A DNA stretch of 50,618 nt from the NCBI GenBank assembly GCA_964473525.1, contig CAYYPK010000045.1:1-50618 (forward strand), read 5' to 3'. Position numbers and translations under genes: made by a program. Every line of letters begins with the position of its first letter. The stretch's first letter is position 1. Of this stretch, positions 1-7,000 are shown one piece after another. The DNA comes from GCA-2687025 sp964473525 (GTDB taxonomy: Bacteria > Poribacteria > WGA-4E > GCA-2687025). The notes beneath the pieces were generated by a model. The model saw only the letters and a program-made list of their open reading frames with translations, was not told the origin of the DNA and did no database searches.

Positions 1-740
1 GGATGCGTGGTAACACGCCGAATGCCCGTCCCGTCGGCGTCCATCGTGTAGATGTCGGGGTTGTCATCGTTCTCGCCGCGCGAGCCAAAGGCGAGCGCGT
101 TCCCGCGCGGGTGCCAGCTAGGAGCCGCATGGGACCACGGTCTGGCTATCAGTTGGCCGAGTGGACGCCCCTTTGGGTCCATGACACGTATGTCCGCCAA
201 GCCGTCGTCGCGGCGCCATGCGTAGGCGATCCTGTCTCTGACTGGATTCCAGCTAGGCGCTCTGGAGTGCTCGAACGGGTCTGTTATCCGTACCTCTGGG
301 CCACCATCGAGATTCACCACGTAGATGCCACGGCGGTCGAACCCCAGGCGGGAGGATTCAAAGGCTACCGCGTCGTCTCTTGGCGACCATGTAGGCCGCC
401 AGCCGGCGCCGAGAAGCTGATCTGAAAGCGCTCGCACGTTGCCCCCGCCTGGATCCATCAGGTAGATACCGCCCTGATCCCCAAAGCGACTGTACGCAAG
501 GGCAATAGTCCGGCCGTCGTGCGACCACGCGGGATGGATTCCCGAGGAATCGCGGGGGGTCAACTGCTCGAAATCCGCGCCCTCGGGGGTCGTGACGTAG
601 ATCCTCGACTTTCCATCGACGGTGACGCCCCCAAAGACAATGCGTGCGCCGTCCACTGCCCATGTGCGGGCTGGCGCGATGACGGCAAGCGCTAGGAGGG
701 CCGCCATCAGCGCATGTTCGCGGGTGGGGATCGTGATCAC
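1..740 (-). CDS. Secreted TolB-like WD40/PD40 beta-propeller protein, copy 1 (3' end outside window)
   Basis: A GTG start at 740 is preceded by GGAGG six bases upstream. The product opens with a hydrophobic signal-like stretch (ALMAALLALAVIAPARTWA) and then repeats of the PD40 type. These include HPAWSHDGRTIALAYS, RPTWSPRDDAVAFESS, APSWNPVRDRIAYA and APSWHPRGNALAF, with IYLMD/IYTMD strands between them, as in the C-terminal propeller of TolB. About 246 residues are visible and the C-terminus lies beyond base 1. It is a clear paralogue of the propeller at 1859-2872. It lies directly downstream of peptide copy A, as the other propeller lies downstream of copy C, so peptide and propeller appear to have been duplicated as a unit. 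Periplasmic or extracellular location is inferred from the signal peptide. The binding partner is unknown. Confidence 0.85.
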   Translation of the reverse strand, partial: MITIPTREHALMAALLALAVIAPARTWAVDGARIVFGGVTVDGKSRIYVTTPEGADFEQLTPRDSSGIHPAWSHDGRTIALAYSRFGDQGGIYLMDPGGGNVRALSDQLLGAGWRPTWSPRDDAVAFESSRLGFDRRGIYVVNLDGGPEVRITDPFEHSRAPSWNPVRDRIAYAWRRDDGLADIRVMDPKGRPLGQLIARPWSHAAPSWHPRGNALAFGSRGENDDNPDIYTMDADGTGIRRVTTH

Positions 741-859
741 TACTGCCTCCACCGTCGTCTTACTCGGCCGCGGTTCATCCGCGCCGGTCTTTGCCCAGGA
801 ATCAGTAGGGGTACACGGCGACCTGAGCCGCCGTGTACCGCCGTGCAGCCTGTTACGGG

Positions 860-1153
860 CTACCCCTCGTGCGTGCAGGTCACGATGCTGGTTTGCTGGC
901 ATGACGGGAAGCATTCGTGCCCAACACCGTGCGAGGAATCCCGGCACAGGATGTTGTTCCAAGCATTGCAGGGGCTGCGGTTCGGCGCGCACGCACCAGC
1001 GTGCGCGTCAGCCGTGAGCAACATCTGTGCAAGCACAGAGCCGCCCAGCACCGCGCCCGCGGCCAACGCCTTACCACGGTCCGCGTTGCCCTCCTCGCTG
1101 CTCAGCAGGTCGAAGAGCTTCTGCTTTCTTCCGATTACTCTGATAGGAGCCAT
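860..1153 (-). CDS. Small secreted cysteine-rich peptide precursor, copy A (97 aa)
   Basis: The start is ATG at 1153 after a strong AGGAGGTGATAAT ribosome site; the open frame extends further upstream but shared homology begins at this ATG. Residues 1-27 are hydrophilic (MAPIRVIGRKQKLFDLLSSE onward) and nearly identical in all three copies. Residues about 28-51 form a hydrophobic signal-like segment ending in AHA. The remaining ~45 residues are variable but hold six cysteines spaced C-x6-C-x7-C-x10-C-x3-C-x7-C, with conserved DSSHG.GH and VTC.H motifs. I do not recognise a named family. A conserved leader plus a divergent Cys-rich core, next to glycosyltransferases with RRE-like domains, suggests a ribosomally made, post-translationally modified and exported peptide. 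That role is inference. An even number of cysteines would also suit a disulfide-knotted secreted miniprotein. Confidence 0.8.
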   Translation of the reverse strand: MAPIRVIGRKQKLFDLLSSEEGNADRGKALAAGAVLGGSVLAQMLLTADAHAGACAPNRSPCNAWNNILCRDSSHGVGHECFPSCQQTSIVTCTHEG

Positions 1154-1256
1154 ATTATCACCTCCTCTCGTTTCATTCTTGGATTTCCGAGGGAGACTTA
1201 CCTCGCTCGAAGCTCTGGAAGTCCGCTCTCCCATAGGCTGTCTTCGACATCCGCGT
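1154..1256 (-). repeat. Duplicated upstream segment of peptide A, including a decayed glycosyltransferase 3' end
   Basis: Read on the minus strand, this segment matches the DNA upstream of peptide C (about 3255-3355) from GGATGTCGA through CTTCGAG.GAGG and CTCCCTCGGAAATCC to the ribosome site. A two-base indel and scattered mismatches separate the copies. In copy C the distal half of this block is the coding end of the glycosyltransferase gene, including its TGA stop. In copy A it no longer encodes that protein. This marks the boundary of a tandem duplication. The remaining part of the interval up to 1457 holds no gene I can support. Confidence 0.7.
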
Positions 1257-1457
1257 TTTGAGTGGGTCGCGCCCCACCCTAGTCGGCGGCACGTAGGGCC
1301 GCGCCTTGGACCCACCGCGCCCAGCACGAGCGCGCGGATGACGGCTGCGCCCGCTACTGCCTTCGCCCGTCTCTGCCGAGCGCCTGCAATGCCCTCCCGG
1401 TGTCTGAGCCCGGCTGGAGACGGCCACTTCAGGCACTGCCCAGGCCCTGTGCCGTGG

Positions 1458-1748
1458 CTACTCGTGCTTGCACGTGACCACGTCGTCCGCGCGGCATGCG
1501 GGCGTGCAGTCGTGGCCCGGCCCGTGCGAGCTATCCAGGCAATTGAGCATGTTGAACGAGTTGCACGGGGACGCGTCCGCAAGGCAGGATCCCGCGTGTG
1601 CCGCAGGCGTGAGGAGCATCTGCGCAAGCACAGAGCCTCCCAGCACCGCGCCAGCAGCCAACGCCTTGCCACGATCCGCATTGCCCTCCTCGCGGCCTAG
1701 CAGTTCAAGGAGCTTCTGCTTGCCGCCGATCACTCTGATGGGAGCCAT
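1458..1748 (-). CDS. Small secreted cysteine-rich peptide precursor, copy B (96 aa)
   Basis: The start is ATG at 1748. The leader matches copies A and C with a few substitutions (for example GGKQKLLELLGREEG in place of the usual GRKQKLFDLLSSEEG), followed by the same hydrophobic KALAAGAVLGGSVLAQ segment and an AHA site. The core has the six-cysteine pattern C-x6-C-x7-C-x10-C-x3-C-x7-C with DSSHGPGH and VVTC.H. This is the most diverged of the three leaders, and its upstream ribosome site (ACGGAAGCGACAGT) is poorer than the AGGAGGTGAT of A and C, so it may be older or less well translated. It lies between the propeller at 1859-2872 and peptide A. The function is unknown; see copy A for the proposed role. 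Confidence 0.8.
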   Translation of the reverse strand: MAPIRVIGGKQKLLELLGREEGNADRGKALAAGAVLGGSVLAQMLLTPAAHAGSCLADASPCNSFNMLNCLDSSHGPGHDCTPACRADDVVTCKHE

Positions 1749-1858
1749 ACTGTCGCTTCCGTTCGTTTCATTCCTGGGTTTCCGACCGAGACGGACCTAA
1801 CTCGATGCTCTGGGCAGCCCCTCCCGGCCAGGCTGTAGTCGCTGCGGCCTGGACACCC

Positions 1859-2872
1859 TCATAGGCCCGGCGCCCCGAGACGCTTGAGCCAACCCCACGT
1901 TGTAGCGTGCCGACCCACCGGGGAAACGCTACGCGGGACGGCCGGATCGTGCCAACTCGCGCCCCATGCCTCGACAAGCGTTGCGCCAACGCGCCCGGCA
2001 AGCCGTTCGTCGGTGACCTTCCGCACGATCCGGCCCTCCAGGGTCATGATGAACAGCCCGCCGACACCGTCACGCAGCGAGTCGAAGAGGATCTGCGTGC
2101 CGTCAGGCGACCACACGGGCGTCCTGTCGTCTGCGGGATGCATGGTCAGACGCCGCTCCCCGGCGCCGTCGGAGTTCCTGGTGTGGATGTCGAGATTGGC
2201 GCTATCCTCGCCCCCGGAGACGAACGCGATTAGCTTCCCACGAGGATGCCAACTAGGCTGCCAGTCAACGCGTGGGCGATCTGTAAGCTGGGCGAGGGGC
2301 GTCCCGGCGCGGTCCATGATGTGGATGTCTAGGTGCGCATTCCCCGACGCGTATGCGATCGTATCTCCCACGGGTGACCAGCTAGGCCCTAGGGCCCAGG
2401 TGTCGGGGTCGGTTATCAGGGTCTCGGCGCCACTAGCGAGATCGGCGACGTAGATTGTCCGGCTCCCCAGGCCATGGCGGCGGGACGACGTGAAGGCGAT
2501 GGCGTCGTCTCGGGGCGACCATGTGGGGTACCAGTCGCCGCCGCCAGCCGCGCGCGAGAGCATCCTCACGTTATCGCCATCCGGGTCCATCAGATAGATG
2601 CTACGGTGAAGCCCGAGGGGGCTGTGCGCGAAGGCGATGCTGCGGCCGTCATGCGACCACGCCGGCCAAATGCCCCCGATCCTGTGGTCGGTCAACTCCT
2701 TGAAGCCATCTCCTTGGGGCGTCGTGATGTAGATGCCCTTCTTCCCGTCCCTAGTGGCGGCTCCGAAGACAATCCGGGCACCGTCGCCGGGCCACGCGCG
2801 CGGAGCCGTGACGGCCGTCAGCACAAGCACGGCCGCCGCCAACGCGCGTCCGCATGTGTGTGCCTTGTCCAC
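1859..2872 (-). CDS. Secreted TolB-like WD40/PD40 beta-propeller protein, copy 2 (337 aa)
   Basis: The start is GTG at 2872. Residues about 8-28 form a signal peptide (ALAAAVLVLTAVTAPRAWP). Six propeller-like repeats follow with the PD40 signature W-S-x-D-G/R-D: WPAWSHDGRSIAFAHS, YPTWSPRDDAIAFTSS, GPSWSPVGDTIAYAS, QPSWHPRGKLIAFVS and TPVWSPDGTQILFDS are clear. This fold usually provides a protein- or peptide-binding surface in the periplasm. The protein is shorter than TolB and lacks an obvious TolB N-terminal domain. It sits 91 bp downstream of peptide C in the same direction and is paralogous to the propeller at 1-740. I infer that it binds or senses the co-encoded peptide, but nothing in the sequence proves this. 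Confidence 0.85.
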   Translation of the reverse strand: MDKAHTCGRALAAAVLVLTAVTAPRAWPGDGARIVFGAATRDGKKGIYITTPQGDGFKELTDHRIGGIWPAWSHDGRSIAFAHSPLGLHRSIYLMDPDGDNVRMLSRAAGGGDWYPTWSPRDDAIAFTSSRRHGLGSRTIYVADLASGAETLITDPDTWALGPSWSPVGDTIAYASGNAHLDIHIMDRAGTPLAQLTDRPRVDWQPSWHPRGKLIAFVSGGEDSANLDIHTRNSDGAGERRLTMHPADDRTPVWSPDGTQILFDSLRDGVGGLFIMTLEGRIVRKVTDERLAGRVGATLVEAWGASWHDPAVPRSVSPVGRHATTWGWLKRLGAPGL

Positions 2873-2963
2873 TACCGCATCCCTTGTCGTCTGGGGCGGT
2901 CACGCCCAGGCGTTGTCGTGAAGCGGCAACCTGTGCCGCCCACGACAACGTGTAGGTTGCCAA

Positions 2964-3254
2964 CTAGCCCGCGTGTTGGCAGGTCACTATGCTGCCCTCT
3001 CGGCATACGGGGTTGCACTCGTGGCCCGGGAACCCGCTATCCCTGCAGTCCTGGAAATTCGCCGCGTTGCAGGGCTCCACGTCGGAGGCGCAGGCGTGCG
3101 CCGAGGCCGTGGGCGTCAGGAGCATCTGCGCAAGCACCGAACCACCCAGCACCGCGCCAGCGGCCAATGCCTTACCACGATCCGCGTTACCCTCCTCGCT
3201 GCTCAGCAGGTCGAAGAGCTTCTGCTTTCTCCCGATTACTCTAATGGGAGCCAT
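2964..3254 (-). CDS. Small secreted cysteine-rich peptide precursor, copy C (96 aa)
   Basis: The start is ATG at 3254 with the ribosome site AGGAGGTGATAAT. The frame stays open upstream into the glycosyltransferase, but homology between copies fixes this start. The leader is the same as copy A through the hydrophobic KALAAGAVLGGSVLAQMLL, even at most third codon positions. The processing region reads TPTASAHA. The core differs strongly but keeps six cysteines spaced C-x6-C-x7-C-x9-C-x3-C-x7-C, with RDSGFPGHE and SIVTC. It follows the RRE-like glycosyltransferase by 49 bp and precedes a propeller gene, so all are probably co-transcribed. It is a candidate substrate of the two glycosyltransferases; Ser/Thr/Cys acceptors are abundant in the core. 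Confidence 0.82.
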   Translation of the reverse strand: MAPIRVIGRKQKLFDLLSSEEGNADRGKALAAGAVLGGSVLAQMLLTPTASAHACASDVEPCNAANFQDCRDSGFPGHECNPVCREGSIVTCQHAG

Positions 3255-3303
3255 ATTATCACCTCCTCTCGTTTCATTCTTGGATTTCCGAGGGAGCCGG
3301 ACC

Positions 3304-4878
3304 TCACTCGAAGCCTTGTGCAATCCGTTCTCCGACGAGCCGTAACTCGACATCCGCGTGCCGCGGTCCCAACGCACGGAACAGGCCATCACCGAGCGGC
3401 CGCAGGGAGCCGTCGGCCATGTCGAAGGCAGCAGAACGCAACCCGCTCGAATCCGTCGCCAGCACCTGGGTGAAAACGGGCGGAAGGTACCCAGTGCCGT
3501 CGGTCACCGAGACACTTGTACGACTGCCAAGCGCCACCAGCCGCAGCGTCTCATGCGCTACGTCAGACCACGACCGGGTGACCGGGGTACCCACGCGTAC
3601 TCCAACAGCCGCCCCCAGCCCGGCCAGCGCCGCTTCTACCGCGTTCACCAGGTCTGGCACGGGTATGTTCACGGACCCAAACGCGTCGACATCGGCAGGC
3701 ACGTGCAACCCCCGTCCTCCCGTTTCCTCGGGGGGCTCCTCCCCGCCTACCGCGATGAGCGTCGTCCCGACGGCCGCCGCTTCAGAGACGAGCGCAACGG
3801 GGGTACCGAGGTCGGTGGCGAAACAGAGAGCGTCCATGGCGGAGAACAGCGTAGGCAGCGCCGCGAGATCCTCACCCGAAAACGCGGGGAAGCCCCGGAG
3901 GTTCGACAGCTCCTGCCCGGCGGAGAGAGCGCGGCCAACTCCCACGGCTAGGAACGCCCAGTCCGGGCGCAGGCGCGTCAGCTCCACCAGAGATGCCAAC
4001 TGCCTCCGCTCGCCGGTCGTGAGCAACCCAACGAGGGGGCGACCTTCGATCTCACCCCAGTCGAGGAGCCGCATCACGGCTTCGCGCGCGGCATCTGCCG
4101 CCATCGGTTGCGGAACAGGCGCGGGTGCGGCAGGCACGTTGTGAAGGTGGGCGTGCCCCGGGAGACAATCGGCGAACCACCGGCGCGCCCAGGACGACGT
4201 CAGGCACACCGCGTCGCCTTCCTTCGCCAGGCCAACACTACTGACTACGGTTTCCACCACGCGCCTGGCCCTAGTCCACGAAGCTTCGAAACGAGCGACA
4301 ACGGGGATGGCCGCCTCGAAGTAGAGCGGCCCGTAATCCGTGCTACTTCCAAACGGATTCAGGAGGAGTACGGCGTCCGTGCCCTCTGGAATCCACCTCA
4401 ACGGATGGCGCTCGTCCATGCCTCGGATGTCCAGCGTATGGATCCCCAGCTCGCCGAAGTCGAACGCCTCTTCCTCTTCATCCTTCGGTTCTATGGGTAC
4501 ATAGACATCCGCTCGCTGCGCCAACGCCGTCAGGAGATGGTAGTGGCTACGGTTGACCAGCGGGTCCACGCGGTTGCGACGTGCCATGAAGCGACCTGGC
4601 ACGAACAGACGTGGCCGCTCAGTCGCGGGGTGGGACACGGTTGGCCGGGCCTCAGGGATGCTAAGCACGCCGCATGCCTTCAGTGTCTCCGGCCGCCTGG
4701 CCATGTGGCGACCATGGCCGCTTGTGGATCCGGCCTCCCTACACGCGTGTTTCAGCGCGTGCCATTCGCCTTCACTCACCGGCACGGCGTGCCCCGTGTC
4801 GATGTCGGCTACGTACCGACGACCGGCAGCTTCGAAGAACCTGACGGACCCGCGATCCTGATCCATGCGCTCAACCAT
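3304..4878 (-). CDS. Glycosyltransferase with N-terminal RRE/PqqD-like domain (524 aa)
   Basis: ATG 4878 is the first start; ATG 4866 is also possible, because GAGGG touches the first ATG and lies about 12 bases before the second. Residues about 12-75 (VRFFEAAGRRYVADIDTG, then a helical stretch ending PETLKACGVLSI) have the strand-strand-strand then helices layout of RRE/PqqD-like peptide-binding domains. Residues about 85-440 resemble a GT-B fold of the GT4 type, with RLFVPGRFMARRNRVDP early and a C-terminal half around ALVSEAAAVGTTLIAVGGEE. The first Glu of the usual E-x7-E motif is replaced by Gly, so activity is uncertain. The C-terminal ~75 residues are a beta-rich extension. It lies 33 bp after the glycosyltransferase at 4912-6609 and 49 bp before peptide C. 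I propose that it modifies or binds the peptide; the RRE call rests on pattern only. Confidence 0.72.
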   Translation of the reverse strand: MVERMDQDRGSVRFFEAAGRRYVADIDTGHAVPVSEGEWHALKHACREAGSTSGHGRHMARRPETLKACGVLSIPEARPTVSHPATERPRLFVPGRFMARRNRVDPLVNRSHYHLLTALAQRADVYVPIEPKDEEEEAFDFGELGIHTLDIRGMDERHPLRWIPEGTDAVLLLNPFGSSTDYGPLYFEAAIPVVARFEASWTRARRVVETVVSSVGLAKEGDAVCLTSSWARRWFADCLPGHAHLHNVPAAPAPVPQPMAADAAREAVMRLLDWGEIEGRPLVGLLTTGERRQLASLVELTRLRPDWAFLAVGVGRALSAGQELSNLRGFPAFSGEDLAALPTLFSAMDALCFATDLGTPVALVSEAAAVGTTLIAVGGEEPPEETGGRGLHVPADVDAFGSVNIPVPDLVNAVEAALAGLGAAVGVRVGTPVTRSWSDVAHETLRLVALGSRTSVSVTDGTGYLPPVFTQVLATDSSGLRSAAFDMADGSLRPLGDGLFRALGPRHADVELRLVGERIAQGFE

Positions 4879-4911
4879 CCCTCGCTACTCTGACACGCCC
4901 CATCGCCTTGC

Positions 4912-6609
4912 TCAGAGTGGCATCTGATCCAAGAACCCCGCTACGCGCTTCACCCGGGGCCCGGCCCGCCCGGGATCGTCTGCCAGGCCTTTCAGCACGG
5001 CTTCGACCTCTCGCGCCGTGTGATCCCGCAGAAGACTCAGGGCAATCCCCTCGTCGACGCGGAGCGGGTAGCGCGGCATCTGCGTCGCGCTCTCGCGGTG
5101 CTCGTTCACGTTGAGAAGCAACGCCTGCGTCCTGACCTCCCCGTCGGTCCAGTCCATCGCCGTCGTGAAGCGCACGGTGAGGTCGCCCCGACGCGTAAGT
5201 CGCTGCGTCTCCCGGCACTCGCGCGCCATCTTCACCACATGCTGCGCGGTGATGTCCCACGTGAACGTCTGCGCGCGTTGGTGCGCCTTCTCCCCGAGCG
5301 CAACGCGTTCCTCCTCGTGCTCGATGAGCCACAGCACGTGCTCCGCCATCGCGTCCGGCGGAGCAAACGACGCAAACGAGCCCATGTCGCGTGCCAGGTT
5401 GTGCGCCGGGACGATGATCCCCGCGTCTCCTGCCACGGAGGGCAACCCGTCGAAATCCGTCACCACCGGAGGCACGCCGCACGCCATTGCCTCCAGCAGC
5501 GTCATGCCGAAGGTCTCCTCCCCTGACATCGCGGGGAAGCAGTACACGTCGAAGGCGTTGTAGACCACGGGCAGCATGTCGCGAGGCTGGAACGGCACGT
5601 AGACGACGTTCTCGGGGAGGTTGTCCTCATACCGCTCGATGCCCTTGCCCGTCACGATGAAGACGGCTTCGGGGATACGCTCCGCGATGCGGAAGAAGAC
5701 CGTCGCGCCCTTTTCGGGCTGGATGCGCGACAGGAAACCCACAGTCGGTCTGTCCATCACCTCGGGGCGACCCGACAGCTCGGCGACGATCCGCTTCGCC
5801 TCGTCCTTGACCATGGGCTGGAACAGGTCGTGGTCGACGCCGTTGGGCAGCGTGCGGAACATTTCCGGCTGCAATACGAACTCGCTCATGTACTCCCGCA
5901 CGTAGTCCGAGGGAGCCGTGATGGCGTCGTAGTCCCGCATGATGGAGTAGTGCAGCAGCAGGGAGTTGGTCGCCTCGCCGCCGTGACCTCGTGGACCGTG
6001 GTTCTGCATGATGATCGGCACGTCCACCGTGCGATACAACGGCAGGTAGTCGTTGCGCGCGGGCATGTGCAGGAACAGCACGGCGTCGTAGTCGTACTGC
6101 TCGAACTTCCACGGCCGCCCGATCACATCGCCCAGGGGCAGCGGGACCTCGTAGATGCCCTCGTCGATCTTCTCGAACTTCGTCCCCGCGAAGTGCAGAT
6201 CCACGTGCTGGGAGAGCGCCTTGGCCTGGTAGTAGAGCGAGATGTTGGTCCCGGCGCTCATGTTCTTGATGTCGGAGTACCACAGCTCCCGCTCCTGCGG
6301 GATGTAGTAGCGCGGGCGTTGCTTGTCGAAGAGGGGGTAGGCGGCTTCGTCGTCGGTGGCGAAGAGGAGTCCCTGCTCGCCGATCTCCTCGAGGGCTTCC
6401 AGCGACTCGGCGATGTCCTCGGCGTCGTATGTGTCCGAGAGCGCGGCGATTACCGCCTCCTGGCTCTCCGCGGCGGGCGCCATGTCGAGGATGTCGCGCA
6501 CGCAAGGGTTGATCTCGAGGAGCCGGCACTCCGCGAGGTCCGCGACGAGGAGGGAGCCGCCATCTTCTTCAATGTAATGCAGAGGATGTGTGTGGCGAGG
6601 GAATTGCAT
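4912..6609 (-). CDS. GT4-family glycosyltransferase with N-terminal RRE/PqqD-like domain (565 aa)
   Basis: Residues about 8-83 begin HPLHYIEEDGGSLLVADLAE, continue LLEINPCVRDIL and then form two acidic helices ending EQGLLF. This strongly recalls the N-terminal RRE domains of radical-SAM peptide maturases such as SCIFF maturases. Residues about 100-470 are a GT-B glycosyltransferase: VGFLSRIQPEKGATVFF opens the nucleotide-sugar half, and EETFGMTLLEAMACGVPPVV is a canonical GT4 E-x7-E motif, so this copy is probably active. A ~95-residue C-terminal extension follows. No signal peptide is seen, so it is cytoplasmic. It is the first gene after the promoter at 6697-6725 and heads the peptide operon. 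RRE-glycosyltransferase fusion is the key evidence that the small Cys-rich proteins are substrates. The acceptor residue and sugar cannot be deduced. Confidence 0.78.
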   Translation of the reverse strand: MQFPRHTHPLHYIEEDGGSLLVADLAECRLLEINPCVRDILDMAPAAESQEAVIAALSDTYDAEDIAESLEALEEIGEQGLLFATDDEAAYPLFDKQRPRYYIPQERELWYSDIKNMSAGTNISLYYQAKALSQHVDLHFAGTKFEKIDEGIYEVPLPLGDVIGRPWKFEQYDYDAVLFLHMPARNDYLPLYRTVDVPIIMQNHGPRGHGGEATNSLLLHYSIMRDYDAITAPSDYVREYMSEFVLQPEMFRTLPNGVDHDLFQPMVKDEAKRIVAELSGRPEVMDRPTVGFLSRIQPEKGATVFFRIAERIPEAVFIVTGKGIERYEDNLPENVVYVPFQPRDMLPVVYNAFDVYCFPAMSGEETFGMTLLEAMACGVPPVVTDFDGLPSVAGDAGIIVPAHNLARDMGSFASFAPPDAMAEHVLWLIEHEEERVALGEKAHQRAQTFTWDITAQHVVKMARECRETQRLTRRGDLTVRFTTAMDWTDGEVRTQALLLNVNEHRESATQMPRYPLRVDEGIALSLLRDHTAREVEAVLKGLADDPGRAGPRVKRVAGFLDQMPL

Positions 6610-6696
6610 TGGCCGTGTCTAACCTAGCGGCTGACGGGACGCCGGATACGTAGCAACTACGTGCGGTCCATAGGTGGCCACAAGTCTGTTAACGGC

Positions 6697-6725
6697 AGGA
6701 TAACGCTGTACACGGGGCGTGTCAA
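6697..6725 (-). promoter_or_regulatory. Sigma-70 type promoter of the peptide/glycosyltransferase operon
   Basis: On the minus strand a perfect TTGACA (6725-6720) is followed by a 17-base spacer and TATCCT (6702-6697), placing transcription start near 6690, about 80 bases before the ATG at 6609. The surrounding intergenic interval (6610-7000) contains no gene I can support. Confidence 0.65.
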
Positions 6726-7000
6726 GGGATACGTGACTGTGTTAATACCAATTGTGGCGCGAGCCCGATTTCGCGGCGACCGATCCGCAGGTGGCGGGGC
6801 CGCACACGTTGCGCGCTCTGCCCCACCGGATGTCGGTGTAGCTTGCCCAGGCGGAGAACCCGAGAACTAGCGCGGTCACATGGGCAGTCCAGCGCGATCA
6901 GCCTGGCAGCGCGCGCGACGGCGCGGGGCCAAGATATCCGGGCAAGCCTGGAAAGGAAATCGCGGCGTGGCGCGGTCTCGTAGGAGTCGGCGAGTGCGTG

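Noticed and set aside
860..1681. Long minus-strand frame running through peptide A and far upstream
   Set aside because: Only the part from ATG 1153 is shared with the other copies and has a ribosome site. The upstream part is non-conserved, overlaps peptide B in another frame and reads as low-complexity arginine-rich sequence.
2964..3392. Extended version of peptide C starting inside the glycosyltransferase gene
   Set aside because: The extra residues are a shadow frame of the glycosyltransferase end. Homology between copies and the AGGAGGTGAT site fix ATG 3254.
5830..6627. 265-residue plus-strand frame opposite the RRE-glycosyltransferase
   Set aside because: It is antisense to a gene with clear GT4 motifs, and its Val/Gly/Arg/His-rich composition is characteristic of a complement shadow.
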